A stretch of 64,000 nucleotides of DNA from contig NC_067128.1 of the NCBI RefSeq assembly GCF_021347895.1, positions 1,068,010 through 1,132,009 of the forward strand, given 5' to 3'. Below are positions 13,001 through 34,176 of the stretch, piece after piece. A program made the position numbers and the translations under genes. Each line of letters starts with the position of its first letter. Within the stretch, counting starts at the first letter, position 1. The stretch is from Acanthochromis polyacanthus (taxonomy: Eukaryota; Chordata; Actinopteri; Pomacentridae). The notes beneath the pieces were generated by a model that was given only the letters and a program-made list of their open reading frames with translations, had not been told where the DNA came from and ran no database searches.

Positions 13001-16000
13001 CAGTGAACAGTCTTAGCACTTAGCGGAGTAATCAAGGAGTCAGTTTTATTGATTAATGCCAGCCCTAGGATCTATAAAAGTGCAGTGAAAGAAGAAATGC
13101 ATTCGCTGCACGTTTAGAATGGACGGAACACGTCATAAATCTCAGCGCCACTTATCGAAGAACAACGTGGAATCATTGAAAAATTATTAAATGTTCATTT
13201 TTTTTATCAGTAACGTGCTGTAAAACATTAACAGGAGGTGAATGTTCTGTCTTTGAGGGCTGCACTCAGAGTAGAATCCTGTCATTTGTCAAAATCTGAT
13301 TCCATTTAGAAAACGTTATAATCACACGACTTAAAAAGAGATTTTTGACATCTGAGTTCCCAGTCTGGACCTCGACTGTCAAACATAACTAAATGGAATC
13401 CGACATCAAGCTGTCGTCTTGCTTTTTATCCTGACAGCAACGCTCCAGAGTCATGTACCGACATCCAGCATCTCCTCCTCCTGCCTTTTCCAATCCATCC
13501 TGTCGGCTTCCAGCAAACTGTCCTGACCCACGTTCCCCTTCAGGAGCTTTATACGAGCTCTCAGCTATAAAGCAAAGTCCTTCAGACTGCAAAGAAGCTG
13601 AAGCAGCAGCTGCTAAATGCACCTCTTTCATAGAACAATACTAAAGAGTCATAAAGATCCCTGATATTCTACACCAGGGGAGTTCAAGATTCACATTCAG
13701 CCAGGTCTGATGTCCAGTGACCAGTAAAACCACAGCAAAATAACCTCTAAATAACCACAACTCAAACAAACAAAGCAACACAAAATATGAGACAAACAAC
13801 AAGTCAGACAAAAACAAGACAGAAAAACAACAAAAACAAGACAAAATATTACATAAATAAGACAAAAAAGACAAAGAAATGAGAGAAATGAAACCAAACA
13901 AAAAAGAGACAAAAAATTTGACAAAAAAGTTACAGAGCGACAAAAAAATGGACAAACAACAAAAAGGGACAAAAAATACACAAATGACAGAAACAAGACC
14001 AAAAATGACAAAAGTGAGAAACAAAACAGACAAAAAGAAAGAAGACCAAAAAGTAGACAAACAGCACAAGCAAGACACAAAAACACAAAACGACCCAAAT
14101 GATACACAAAACAGTAATTATGGCAAAACAAAAACGAGAAAAACAACACAAGAAATGACAAAAATATGAGACAAATGACAAAAGTCAGACAAAAAAACAA
14201 GACAAAAGATTACAAAAATGAGACACAAAATGACAAAAGAATGATGAGCAGTCTAGTATTTTACCTATATGTAATTATATCTAATTTATAGTTTTACTAA
14301 TTTACAATCTGCAGTTAATGTCTTCTCTGTAATTTTTCCACTTTGAGGGCCGGATTGGACCCTCTGGAGGACCACTTTTGGACCACGGGCCTCATGTTGG
14401 ACACCCCTGCTCTATACAAAAAAGTCAAACTAAACAAATTCTATGTCCTTCAGTTTCAGGTTGATTCCAGTTCATGAAGAAAATCAATGACGGATAAGAA
14501 ATGTGCTCTAGAAGCCAGACAACAGGCCATCTTAAAAACATGATATCACTGAGCTTTTTCAGAAATCTTCTTCGCTTTGGGTCGATAGACCTGCAAAGAG
14601 CACGCTGGTTTATCAGATTTCTACTGACCACAGATACCATCTCCCTGCTGCTCCCGCTGTGGTCTCCTCTCTAAAAACACCGTGTGTCACATCCCACCTA
14701 AAGAGGACAAAAATACATAGCCTTCCCTCCATACAGAGCACCGTTAGAGATGACACGGGGATGTCACCATGAAATATTCATGCCCATTTAGAACCACTCG
14801 CACAGGAATGTCACTTGGTTCACTTTGTCAATGGGAGTGATGGATGCTGGCGGTGATGAACGTCTGGATGTGGATCCCACTAAAAGGAGGCACTGATGTG
14901 GCCGCATGAGCATTAAAACACTTGTTAACAGGCTGGAACGTGCAGCGCTCATCAGAAAAGGCTTAAGAAGTGTCTCTACTGTTAACAAAGCCTGCTCTTT
15001 ATTCTACTGATGGAACGACTGATTTCTGACATTTTATTGGATGTTTAGCCTGTTAAATGTAAGAAAACATTACAATTTTACATAAACTTTTGCACAGTCC
15101 AAGTTAAAATACTCACATTTTTCCCACAAATATCCTCTCAGTCATAGAAGACAAACCAGCAAGTTAACACATTTCTGGAACCAAAGGTGAGCATTTTTGC
15201 TTTTAAAAAACTACTTAAATGGTTCATTTTTTTGTATATTTCATATTGCTTTGTATCTGATGTGCTCAAACGTTTAAAGTGTGCAACTCATATATATAAT
15301 GGTTTCTTAGCGTTTTCGTTGGATTTATTGAATGTTTAGCCTGTTAAATGTCAGAAAACAGTAAATATTTTGAATGATTCTGCACAGCCCAAGTTTAAAT
15401 CATCACACTGCCTTTTTTGTCATCACTAAAATTACAAATTTTGCTGATTTTCAGTCACAGAAATCGAGCAAAACCAGCAAATCACATTTTTCAACCAAAA
15501 ATGAGCATTTCTGCTTAAACAATTACCGAAATGGTTTCCCCTTTTTATATTTTACATTTCTGCATATCCTGTAAGCTGATATATGTTCATATGAGGGAAA
15601 AACGGGAGATTATTTTTCCTTTTTGACGTTTTACACGCACAGCTCTGACCCTATACCACCACCTGCTGAGGATGTCTGAAATTAGATCGTTTTTTTCAAT
15701 TATATTTGCTTTATTTTGCTCTAAAAGCACATCACAATAAGTTTGTTTGTTTGTTTGCTGTTGTTGTTTTGGTGCATTAAGGCCCAGAACCCCGCTGCTC
15801 GGGGCATTTCTGGCTCTCCATCCCTGCTCTTCCTCCATCCTCTGAGGACTGACCTTGCAGGAGAAGTGATGGTGAACAGCCAGACTCAGCGCCTGTTTCT
15901 TCAGACCAACCAGGGTGGCAGAGCACTTCTCACAGCACGCAGCTTTCCGTTCAGACCTCCCGAAGCCCGGATTCACCGACAGGGAGCTCCTGCACAAAGT

Positions 16001-16405
16001 CCCGCCGCCGAACGACGTCCTGATGCGGTCCCCCACGGCTCCGGGCAGCGACTTGTAGGACGGGACGTCGTGCGCTCTTTGGCACATCCTCGGGTCGCTC
16101 CTGGAGCCCTCCGGACTGGGACGCTCCTTCTCTTTTGCAGAAAAACTGACTTTCTCACAGCGATGCTGCACTTCTGAGCTCTGAGGAGTAAATGATGATG
16201 ATGAGGAGGATGCATGTGGGCTTTGGCAGATATCAATCCACAACCACACCCAGACGATTTTTTTTAAAGCTGTGCAACAAGATCACTCTTCCATGCAACT
16301 CTGTTTCATCTTTTCAACCCAAACTCGCCACAATGATGGATAAATGTGACTCACCCAGAGCGAGGAGGCAGCAAATCTCTCTCCTCTTCCAGTCAGAGAT
16401 GACAT
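862..16405 (-). CDS. kif26b: KIF26B-like kinesin, N-terminal part (six coding exons; gene continues off the left edge)
   Basis: Coding exons run 16405-16355, 16180-15854, 11717-11280, 6015-5894, 5337-5166 and 1071-862. They join in phase to give 1320 nt (440 codons) without a stop, and all junctions are GT/AG. Residues 1-17 (MSSLTGRGERFAASSLW) resemble the KIF26B N-terminus. Cys-x2-Cys pairs lie at about 100-103 and 159-162, each followed by a conserved basic helix (LKKQAL, LKQEAV). The AAEKLNL and PPPVPPCLL blocks before the motor, and the start of the motor (VKVVLRVNP to FDAAYPQESSQ), follow the KIF26 order. KIF26 proteins are atypical kinesins known as microtubule-binding adaptors with little or no ATPase activity. 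The P-loop region and tail are outside the window, so motor competence cannot be judged. The choice of B over A rests on the N-terminus and on proximity to hnrnpu; the teleost a/b copy cannot be assigned. Confidence 0.9.
1072..5165 (-). other. kif26b intron 5
   Basis: About 4.1 kb of intron. It contains the perfect hairpin at 2825-2873, short G-rich tracts near 3548-3610, and a stretch at about 3880-4560 that may be a decayed transposase (see rejected items). Otherwise nothing recognisable. Confidence 0.6.
2825..2873. repeat. perfect inverted repeat (22-bp arms, 5-bp loop)
   Basis: Left arm 2825-2846 (acatgactacatgtactctg...) is the exact reverse complement of 2852-2873, separated by atgta. 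The centre (tgacatgtagtca) is itself self-complementary around the loop. Confidence 0.95.
5166..5337 (-). CDS. kif26b: kif26b coding exon 5
   Basis: Encodes the split Arg 313 to residue 370: AAEKLNLTLRKKG, then CFREIIQKNPPPVPPCLLQA, then TKDSPNVGK. This is the conserved block just upstream of the KIF26 motor (AAQKLNLSSKKKK, PPPAPPCLLRA, VKDTPGLGK). The donor GTGGAC is weak, but the join to exon 6 restores the family sequence GK-VKV-LR exactly. Confidence 0.92.
5440..5850 (-). pseudogene. decayed Tc1/mariner-like transposase fragment in kif26b intron 4
   Basis: On the minus strand the segment near 5640-5690 reads SPDL followed by degraded codons, the position of the SPDLNPIEH motif of Tc1-type transposases. 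The neighbouring text about a first-distance clone-like 3' end (ggtgttggaccaccatgtg) resembles a common dispersed repeat of teleost genomes. Frame is not maintained. Family assignment is by recollection of the motif only. Confidence 0.4.
5894..6015 (-). CDS. kif26b: kif26b coding exon 4
   Basis: 122-nt exon encoding residues 273-312 plus two bases of the split Arg 313. The acceptor at 6016-6017 follows a pyrimidine-rich CTCCCTGGCAG; choosing it keeps phase 0 with exon 3. The product ends NIANTAAMSFLA(R), equivalent to the SVAASFFAR stretch before the KIF26 neck. The donor is GTACGT. Confidence 0.85.
6507..7003. mobile_element. piggyBac-type MITE, copy 1 (TTAA target)
   Basis: Flanked by TTAA at 6507-6510 and 7000-7003. 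Termini are ccctcctgttgtcc on the left and a decayed ggacgacacgacgg on the right. A central palindrome (aatccag...ctggatt with gttgatttttatgtgaatg) folds the two halves together. Four related copies are at 10173, 26639, 44851 and about 57885. Confidence 0.85.
7251..7605. mobile_element. MITE with 19-bp TIRs and a 9-bp target duplication
   Basis: TIRs are tagcctagccgcgctagac at 7251-7269 and its complement with one mismatch at 7587-7605. The flanks are gtgggataa and gtgggatga, an 8-of-9 target-site duplication. A 9-bp duplication fits Mutator-like (MULE) transposition best; hAT (8 bp) is the alternative. No coding capacity. Confidence 0.75.
9439..10148. mobile_element. CACTGTAAAAA-ended MITE
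   Basis: Ends are cactgtaaaaag at 9439 and ttttttacagtg ending at 10148, with TA on both outer sides. The interior is AT-rich with short duplicated tgtaaa/tttaca words and no transposase. The terminal type matches non-autonomous elements common in teleost introns; the superfamily is not settled by the sequence. Confidence 0.65.
10173..10639. mobile_element. piggyBac-type MITE, copy 2
   Basis: TTAA at 10173-10176 and 10636-10639. Termini ccctcctgttgtcc and ggatgacaggaggg are near-perfect inverted repeats. The centre is the palindrome around aatccagcgaaattcgctggatt. Best-preserved ends of the family in this window. Confidence 0.9.
11280..11717 (-). CDS. kif26b: kif26b coding exon 3
   Basis: Encodes residues 127-272 (146 codons, phase 0/0). 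The acceptor is TTTTCTGCAG and the donor is CAG followed by GTAAAA. The second Cys-x2-Cys block (GECGSCGTNLNQLKQEAVHL) matches CDICATHLNQLKQEAI of KIF26B. The exon ends in RADGVTTYHQ, which parallels RTNGVTLYPYQ. It lacks an obvious in-frame ATG at its start, so simple ORF calling misses it. Confidence 0.9.
11796..12849 (+). mobile_element. hAT-like non-autonomous element with internal gacaaaa array, copy A
   Basis: The left end (caggagagtcagactcat) is a decayed version of the family start caggggagttcaa. The right end is ggccggattggaccctctgg through ttggacacccctg. Flanks ctgtaaac and ctgtagat match at 6 of 8 positions, as for an old hAT 8-bp duplication. About 515 bp of the interior (12150-12665) is a degenerate array of gacaaaa-type units. 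Long hydrophobic frames on the minus strand here are artefacts of that array. Confidence 0.75.
13675..14409 (+). mobile_element. hAT-like element with internal gacaaaa array, copy B
   Basis: Starts caggggagttcaag and ends ttggacacccctg, which are partial inverted repeats. Flanks ttctacac and ctctatac match at 6 of 8 positions. Array of about 470 bp (13770-14240). The 3' 140 bp are nearly identical to copy A. Confidence 0.8.
15029..15583. repeat. two-unit direct repeat, about 290-bp period
   Basis: Unit 1 (about 15029-15280) and unit 2 (about 15318-15583) share ggatgtttagcctgttaaat / gaatgtttagcctgttaaat, then gcacagtccaag / gcacagcccaag, accagcaa, and gagcatttttgctt / gagcatttctgctt in the same order. 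Diverged tandem duplication of unknown origin. Confidence 0.75.
15854..16180 (-). CDS. kif26b: kif26b coding exon 2
   Basis: Encodes residues 18-126, phase 0 at both ends. The acceptor is a CTCCTCAG and the donor is AAG followed by GTCAGT. It holds the first conserved Cys-x2-Cys block (ACCEKCSATLVGLKKQAL), which matches the CENCNARLVELKRQAL block of KIF26B. The Ser/Pro-rich residues before it are poorly conserved. A 144-aa open frame on the opposite strand is a shadow. Confidence 0.87.
16355..16405 (-). CDS. kif26b: kif26b coding exon 1 (start codon, 17 codons)
   Basis: Short exon from an ATG at 16405 to a strong donor (TGG then GTGAGT). The 17 residues align with the KIF26B N-terminus (M-x-S-x-x-G-x-x-ER-x-A-x-S), which fixes this ATG over nearby ones. 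An ATG at about 16503 upstream opens a frame that stops just before this exon's donor. The exon is too short to find by ORF length; support is the in-phase join to exon 2 and family similarity. Confidence 0.75.
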
Positions 16406-16660
16406 GACAACTTGTAAATATTTAAAAAGATATCCGAACAAAGGCAGGAGGCATCTTTCATTAATTTCACCAAAGCTCCCGGGATGAAAAGCAGAACTCC
16501 TTCACTCATGGTAGGTTTAGATGAAGAATAGAACGAAGTGAGAAGCTGGAGGCTGTAAATGTGAGCGGAGGAGAGAAGACTGGAGGAGCACTGAGGAGCA
16601 ACTCTTCATAAAAGCGCTCTGGTTTTTATCAGGACCTCCTCAGGGAGGCAGTAGGGAGCA
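16406..16660 (-). promoter_or_regulatory. kif26b presumed 5' UTR / promoter region
   Basis: Sequence directly upstream of the kif26b start codon on the minus strand. It contains a TTTTATGAA-like TATA candidate near 16604-16612 and a purine/pyrimidine-biased leader. No transcription start can be fixed from sequence alone. Confidence 0.3.
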
Positions 16661-17192
16661 GCTGGCAGAAAGAAAAGGGTTGAGGTAAAATTCTCAACAT
16701 GATTCATCAACAATCCATGTTCCTACTGTTCCTCAGATGTCACTGCAGCAGAACAGAAAGCTGCTGGTGTGGAGACAAATGCCTTCAATAAAACCAGAAA
16801 ACATCGTGATAAGATCTACTTTATTCATCCTGGAGGAAAATGATCTTGCCAGAGTACAACAATAAACAAAGGTGAGTGGAGTAAAATAGAAATAACAAAG
16901 AATATAAAGTACAAGATGTAAACTGCAGACTAATAAAAAGAACCAGATTAACAGAAAATCAACTGAAAGTAAGAGGAAACAGTGATCTAATACTCAGTAT
17001 CAATACTTTTTAAATATTTTCCAGGTCACTTTGATAGTATCCACGTGGGAACTGCTATAAGGAAGATTTTTTTAATAAGACAAATTCTTTTGTTTGATAT
17101 TGCTCATAAAAGTAAATAACAAACTGCAATAAGATAAGGAGCAATAGTTTACTGAAAATGACAATAAAGAAGCTAAAATAAGACTAATTGAA

Positions 17193-17390
17193 CACACTGA
17201 AGTGGTTTTGGATCTTGTTCCACTACAGTTCAGACGCAGAAAAGCAATAAAGGGTTCCCTTTTCTTTGCATTGAATAAAGGATTCACAAATTTGACACTG
17301 TGCTTGAAGAGTCTTCAACCTGTCCTGATACAATCCAGTCCAGATTTGACGAGTTTTAAAACTAGACTACATCTAAAAACAGTAGGAGTG
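17193..17390 (+). repeat. dispersed repeat, copy 1
   Basis: Shares a run of about 200 bp with 24470-24670, including gatcttgttccact, cagaaaagcaat, attgaataaaggattcacaa and gcttgaagagtcttcaacct. No terminal structure or coding capacity is evident. Confidence 0.75.
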
Positions 17391-17446
17391 TGACGATGTC
17401 ATCAGTGATGTGGAGACTAAAGTTTCCGTTTCACCCACAGCGAGCT

Positions 17447-17650
17447 TTAGAACACCCAGGTCAAACTGATGTTTGAAATACTGACCGACAGCTCAGATTT
17501 AACTGTCTGTAGTTCTGTTTTGATGGATGTTAAATTTTCACTCAAAGCCTCCAGGAGCTGGGTCTTTAAAATAACCGCCGTCTGGTTACAGAGTGAAAGC
17601 AGCAGTTCCTCCTTTAAGTCAGAGATTGCAGCATCTGAGGGCCTCTTCAA
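17447..17650 (-). pseudogene. LINE ORF1-like fragment
   Basis: A 67-codon frame (MKRPSDAAISDLKEELLLSL to SELSVSISNISLTWVF) has the heptad-rich LKxELxxVKxELSxSIS pattern of coiled-coil ORF1 proteins of fish L1/Tx1-type LINEs. It is truncated and sits next to the inverted repeat at 17747-17846. The family call is by pattern only. Confidence 0.5.
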
Positions 17651-17746
17651 CAGAAGACGTAGTTGATGAAGGCGTTCTGGAGCAGAAAGACCACGACCAA
17701 GCAGCCTGGAGATCTTAGGCAGCGTCTCCCTCAGGTGGGTGTCACA

Positions 17747-17846
17747 GAAGGATACACTCTGAGATGGGTCTGGAGAAAGTCTTATTGAATAAATAAATGA
17801 AGTTAAAATAAGACTTTCTCCAGACCCATCTCAGAGTGTATCCTTC
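17747..17846. repeat. perfect 40-bp inverted repeat with 20-bp spacer
   Basis: 17747-17786 (gaaggatacactctgagatg...) is the exact reverse complement of 17807-17846. The AT-rich spacer is 17787-17806. It sits at the 5' side of the minus-strand LINE-like fragment, so it may mark a LINE 5' inversion or two head-to-head copies. Confidence 0.95.
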
Positions 17847-17930
17847 CGTTGTCTCCAGGAGGTCAGATATTAACATGTTCTGTCAATAAGTTATTGTTGC
17901 ATTTCATAATAATGCCGGCGGGGACTGTAC

Positions 17931-18558
17931 TGTAACTGTCACTCATTTGTTTGAACCGCTAGGCCTCTTGGGGGCATAACTGTCTCAGGTATCGTTTATT
18001 GCAGTCAGTGGCCACATGATGGCGCTGCCTCGGCCAATGACCGGCTCGACAGGAAGCGCTAACAGCTTCATTAGCGTGACAATGCTAGCCTCTTTTCACC
18101 TTCTGCCGGTTTGTTCGTAACCCTCCGAGTGGCAAAATCAGTGAGTAGAGATGCTGAGGATATTGTTGGAATGTACATTTATAGTCGCCATGATATATCT
18201 GCAGTGTTGTGAGGGTCAGTCTGTTATTACGTTTACAATAATAGTCGTGGTTTCAGGCTTTGGGGTAGCTTCAGGGTAGTTTAGCTTTGATTCAACTTTC
18301 GTACCTTATTGCTTACCAGTCACCTGCAGCTGTTTTCTGATCTAAATTAATCCATACTTACCTGTAATACTGATGTGTTTGAAGTCTTAAGCAGTTTGTA
18401 CTGTTATTGACCCACGTATTCTGTATGTTTATTTCAGTTTCACACTTCTCTGTATTAAAATCCGTTCACCACACTGGCCTGTTCCTTGGAGGATGCGGTA
18501 CAGAGGAGAGTTTAGCTGTGAATCCCAGTATAGGACAGGAGTCACACTGGGTGTAACA
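17931..18558 (+). mobile_element. solo LTR of a retrotransposon
   Basis: 628 bp beginning TGTAACTG and ending GTGTAACA, so it has TG...CA ends with a short imperfect inverted repeat. It is flanked by gtac on each side (17927-17930 and 18559-18562), a 4-bp target duplication typical of Gypsy-class or related LTR elements. It holds a CCAAT-type GC-rich promoter-like block (about 18000-18120), a donor-like atcaGTGAGT and an ATTAAA polyadenylation-like signal near 18453. No internal coding region remains. Confidence 0.75.
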
Positions 18559-19639
18559 GTACAATGAATATCACACATTTACGTTGGAAATAAATGTCCT
18601 TTAATTAGACATTGTCATGCAGAAGTTGCATTTCCCTTTAATGATGTTCAGATCTTTGCTGAGTGTTTTGTTGATGTTGGTTTCTAAATGTTTTCTGACA
18701 CTCGGCCCCAAACATTAAAACCTTCTACGGCTCACAAGCTGCAACAATTCACACATTACCAACTATCTTTGTGACTAAACTAAGATAAAAAGTGAAAAAC
18801 TGTTCACCTGTGGATTCATTAGAAATCCTGAACAAACTTTGATTCTCTTCATTGAACAGTAAAGTTTGTGGAGATCAGAAGGTAACATTAGTTTGATCGA
18901 TGCCTTCAACTACTAGTAGACTTTATCTGGAAAGCAGTTTTCTGAAATGAGTTCTTAGTAAATCTGTCCACAGTCAAACCAAGAACACAGAAAGAGGAAA
19001 TGTTTGAAGAAACAACTTGTTTTCATTTCAGACTAGAAAACGCTTAAAGACCTTTATCTGTTTTTGCTCTTTTTCATCGTTTTATCGTCTCTTCTGTTTA
19101 ATTTGATCTTCTAAAGTCTAACTGGTGTCTTTTCAAATGTTTTGTCTTTAGTTTGATTCTTCTTAAATGTTAAGTTTGCTCTTTTCTCACCTTTTATTCT
19201 TTTCTAGTGTCTGATTTGATTTAAAAATGTTTTGTCTTGTTAATGTTTAATTGTTGTTTTTTCAAATGTTTTATTGGCTTGTTTGAAAAATTTCCTTTTC
19301 TTTCCCAATGTTTAATTTTTTACATGTTTTATCACCTTTTAATATTTAATTTTCTTTTTAAATGCTTCATTGTATTTTCTGTTTAATTCCTATTTAAAGT
19401 CTTATTCTTTCAGATTTAATTTTCTAATTGAACATTTAATTATTTAACTAAATGTTTAATATTCTTAATTGTATTTTTAAATATTTAATTGTCTAAAATA
19501 ATTCATCTTTAATGTTAAATATTTTTGCTTTAAAAAATCATGTTTAATTTCATAATTACTCCACCTTAGGGGTAGAATAAGTCAGGTGGTCCAAAACTCA
19601 ACTTATTTAGCGCTGACAAAGTTAGAAAAAGGGGGGGGC

Positions 19640-19795
19640 ACTTCTTCTGCAACTTGATGGCAACACCTTTGACCAATCACACTTGAAGCACTTTTTGCAC
19701 CAAGTAAAGGTTTTTCCTTATGTCTGAATTCTTGCTTGTGTTGTACGTCACTTTGGACAAAAGCGTCTGCTAAATGAAACTGTAGAACTGTTTTG
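19640..19795 (+). mobile_element. LINE/SINE 3'-tail fragment
   Basis: Ends gtcactttggacaaaagcgtctgctaaatg (only part quoted: ttggacaaaagcgtctgc), a tail sequence very common in teleost LINE and SINE copies. The 5' part is not recognisable. Confidence 0.55.
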
Positions 19796-22540
19796 TATCT
19801 TCTATTTAATTAACTAATTCAATATTTTGTCTGTTTAATGTAATTTCATTGTATTTAATGTTTTTTTCATTTACTTGCTTTAAGATGTAGTTTATTTCTT
19901 TAATCTTTTTTCCGTCAAGATTTTGACCCCAACCTTAAAAATGAAACAAACCCTTAAATCACAATAAAAATACTTCTGTTGTCACAATCATGAGTTAGTC
20001 AGTTGTTCAGTTTAACTTTGTTTAGCACCTTTCACACAGATGACAAAACTACACAAGGAAAGAGAAAAACTATGATTAAAACTCAGAAACATATTTAAAA
20101 AATATATTAAACATGGTAATAAAATGTGTTCAGGGGATGGAGGGAGTTTATTGAAGTCTTCTTGGGCTCACACAGTAAATCATTTAAAATAGAAACTTGA
20201 TATTCAGTCTAAGGAAACTGCAGAGCGACAGAAGAACCAACAATATCTCCTGTTTTCTCCTTTAATGAGTCGACTCTTCTGGTGCTTTCAGACCAAACAA
20301 CTACAGACTCTTCACAACCTGCTCAAACTCTTGGTACAGGACCTCACCACACGGGTCAACAAGGTTTCCTTCTCATTTCTACTCTGAAGCTCACCTTCTC
20401 CTGCTCAAACTGCTGACAAATGTTTGTGCTGCTCTAAAGTCTGGTCTCCAGAACTTCCTAAAAACTCTTAAAGTCTCTTCTGCTGCAGGTTGCTTTGTAG
20501 AACTGTTCCAGAAAACCTCACTAAACCACATGGAGGGGCCTCAAGATAGCCGTCCAAATGAAACCGTACAAAAACCAAACTAGCACAACCCAACCGCTAA
20601 AGTCTCCTGCAGCCTACCAGAGAAGCTCTTTAAACAGAGAATCAGGACAGGAACTCTGACCTTCTGGACAACCAACGTTGGTTCACAAACAACCAAAAAC
20701 CTCTAAAGACTCACTACAGCCAAGATAAAGACACAACTCAGCTGCACCAAATCCACTAATCACTGCACACATTAGCACCATGTGCTAACTGTGGCTAAAG
20801 AACCACATTTACCAAGACAACTATCCAGTACAAAGCCCTAAAACACACCAAGAAACACATTAAAGAGGATTTTACTGCTGGAACCTACTAGCCAACGCCT
20901 AAAGCAACGGAGCCAAACCCGGTTCAGTGAAGAGAAGCAGAGGAAATGTTTGACTGCAGATATAAAGCAGGAAGACACTGAGCTGCTCAGGTGTTTCTGA
21001 TAACACCAAGCAGCCACCTGGACAGCCAATAGGAACACAGCTTACTGGAAGTCCAGAGGGCTGGCTTAGTGAAGGAAATTTAGTTTAAAGTTGAAGCAGA
21101 AAGTTAACAAAGAAAGTTGAAAACCACCTTCTGAAACCTGAAATCTCTGAGTTTTCACACAAAGAACCTGTCCAACGCTGCTTGCAGCTTTAATATTTTC
21201 TTGTTATTTTAAATATAAAATGAAAATCAAAGCGTTTTTAAAATTTCATTAGCACGTTATGTTATACTGTGAGTAACAAATTTCCAGACAACAGTCCAAT
21301 AATTATTCTTTATTCATGATATTCTTGATATTTCATATTGCAAAAAAGGACATTGTGATGTTGTAAAGAACAGTGTTGGAGATTATTCCTTAACTGATGT
21401 TCTCATATTTGTGAACTTTAAGTTGTGATGGAACTGTTTCCTTGCATTGGAAAAAGAGATGATCGTATTATTAGAAAGTGCAACACATTTTTTTAAATGT
21501 AATATTTTTATTTCTTCTTTTACTTCATTTTTAAGGTTTGGATATCCTTGAACACTTATTTGAACAGAATATAGATTCTGATATTGTTGTAAAGAATAAT
21601 GCTGGAGATGTGCACTCATGTTGGAATAAATCCTCATTGTGAAGCAAGTCTTACTTGCACTGAATTGTAAATATTTTAGAAAAACACACTGAACTACAAG
21701 ACAAGGCTAGAATTACATGATTTTAATAGTAATAGATCGTGATCTAAAGTGAGTCGGTCTGAGGAATGAAAGTCCAGGGCTGAAAATGAGTCCCACTACA
21801 GCCCTGGTTCACAGCTGAGAACTAGTTGCTAAAAGTATAGAATATTCTTTCTTATTTTAAGTGTGATAATTGTCAGTAAACATTCTAAGAAGTAGAAACT
21901 GACAGGGTTGTATACAGGGCTGTTCTTGCACGATATTTGTCTCTTAATTGCCCTCAGGATTCTGTCGTTGAGCTTTCCAGTTTTACATAACAGACAGATG
22001 CTGCAGCTGATGATGCTGGAATTCACATAAACAAGGAAAAAAGTCCATCATAATTTGAATGCTAAGAGTCAAAAATGAAACGGTCATATACAGCTTTTCT
22101 ACTGGGTTAAAGAGCCAAACACCAACATGAAAATACTTTGTAAAAGCGAGAGGTCGGTAGCAGCTTTCATTTTTTCTTACAACTTTTCCGTGGCCCCCAC
22201 AAAATATCTGTTGTACCCCCCTTTGCCCCCCCTCCCCCACTAAAATGAATCTGGATCCGCCCCTGATTGTGCCCCGTGTGGTAATGACTCATCTAACGTT
22301 TTTAATCCACTGCGTATTATTGATTAAAAGAAGCTTTAAAATCTTCAAATTAAATATTTCCCCCGGATAGTTCAGCCATACATTACGGTATTCTACATCT
22401 TGTCATTCCCCTTTTCATCCTAGAAGCATGACGTCGGCAAATTTTAAATTTCTCTAAAATCTAAGTAAAGATGAGTTAAGTAACATCCATTGTGTTCATT
22501 GTATAGATTGCGTTTTGTTCCACTTTTTCCACAACAATGC

Positions 22541-22782
22541 CTTCCGTGGGGGTGGTTTGGCAGCGCCAGATGGTCGGCGGGCTGCAGGCTGCGCTTCTCT
22601 CCCAGTCATTACGGTAGCCCGTGCTGCTCCTCCCCCACCCTCTAGCGCTCTCTCTGCCGGTGAAACAGTGTCGGACAGCGGGGGCCATTTGGCGCAGTTC
22701 TGAGCTACATCCGTTCACAAAGGGCGTTCAATTTATTTATTTACCGTCGTATTTTGTCACATTTTTCCTTCAAACCTTCACA
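22541..22782 (+). promoter_or_regulatory. hnrnpu promoter / 5' UTR (CpG-rich)
   Basis: GC- and CpG-rich sequence directly upstream of the hnrnpu ATG, continuing into the GC-rich first exon. It has no TATA box and contains gggccatttggcg, a YY1-like CCATTT word, at about 22682. It looks like a housekeeping CpG-island promoter; the start site is not determinable here. Confidence 0.55.

Positions 22783-34176
<11,394 letters not shown>

Larger units (their letters stand above)
11718..15853 (-). other. kif26b intron 2
   Basis: 4.1-kb intron carrying two hAT-like elements with gacaaaa arrays (11796-12849 and 13675-14409) and a two-unit direct repeat (about 15029-15583). Nothing else is recognisable between them. 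Confidence 0.65.
16660..22540. other. kif26b-hnrnpu intergenic region
   Basis: Bidirectional 5'-to-5' interval of about 6 kb. Recognised items are a dispersed repeat (17193-17390), a LINE ORF1-like fragment (17447-17650), a 40-bp inverted repeat (17747-17846), a solo LTR (17931-18558) and a LINE-type tail (about 19640-19790). T-rich degenerate repeats (units of atgttttat...tttaatt) fill 19080-19560. At 20220-21060 I recognise nothing. Human EFCAB2, which lies between these genes, was looked for and not seen. Confidence 0.55.

Noticed and set aside
15743..16177. 144-aa plus-strand frame
   Set aside because: Antisense of kif26b exon 2, which has family similarity on the minus strand.
18000..18160. 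CpG-rich block with a CCAAT word and a GTGAGT donor, possibly a first exon of EFCAB2
   Set aside because: It lies inside a solo LTR with TG...CA ends and a GTAC duplication, and no EF-hand coding exon follows.
22195..22265. cccccc-rich stretch ending ctggatccgcccctg, similar to a transposon terminus
   Set aside because: No matching inverted terminus or target duplication was found upstream.
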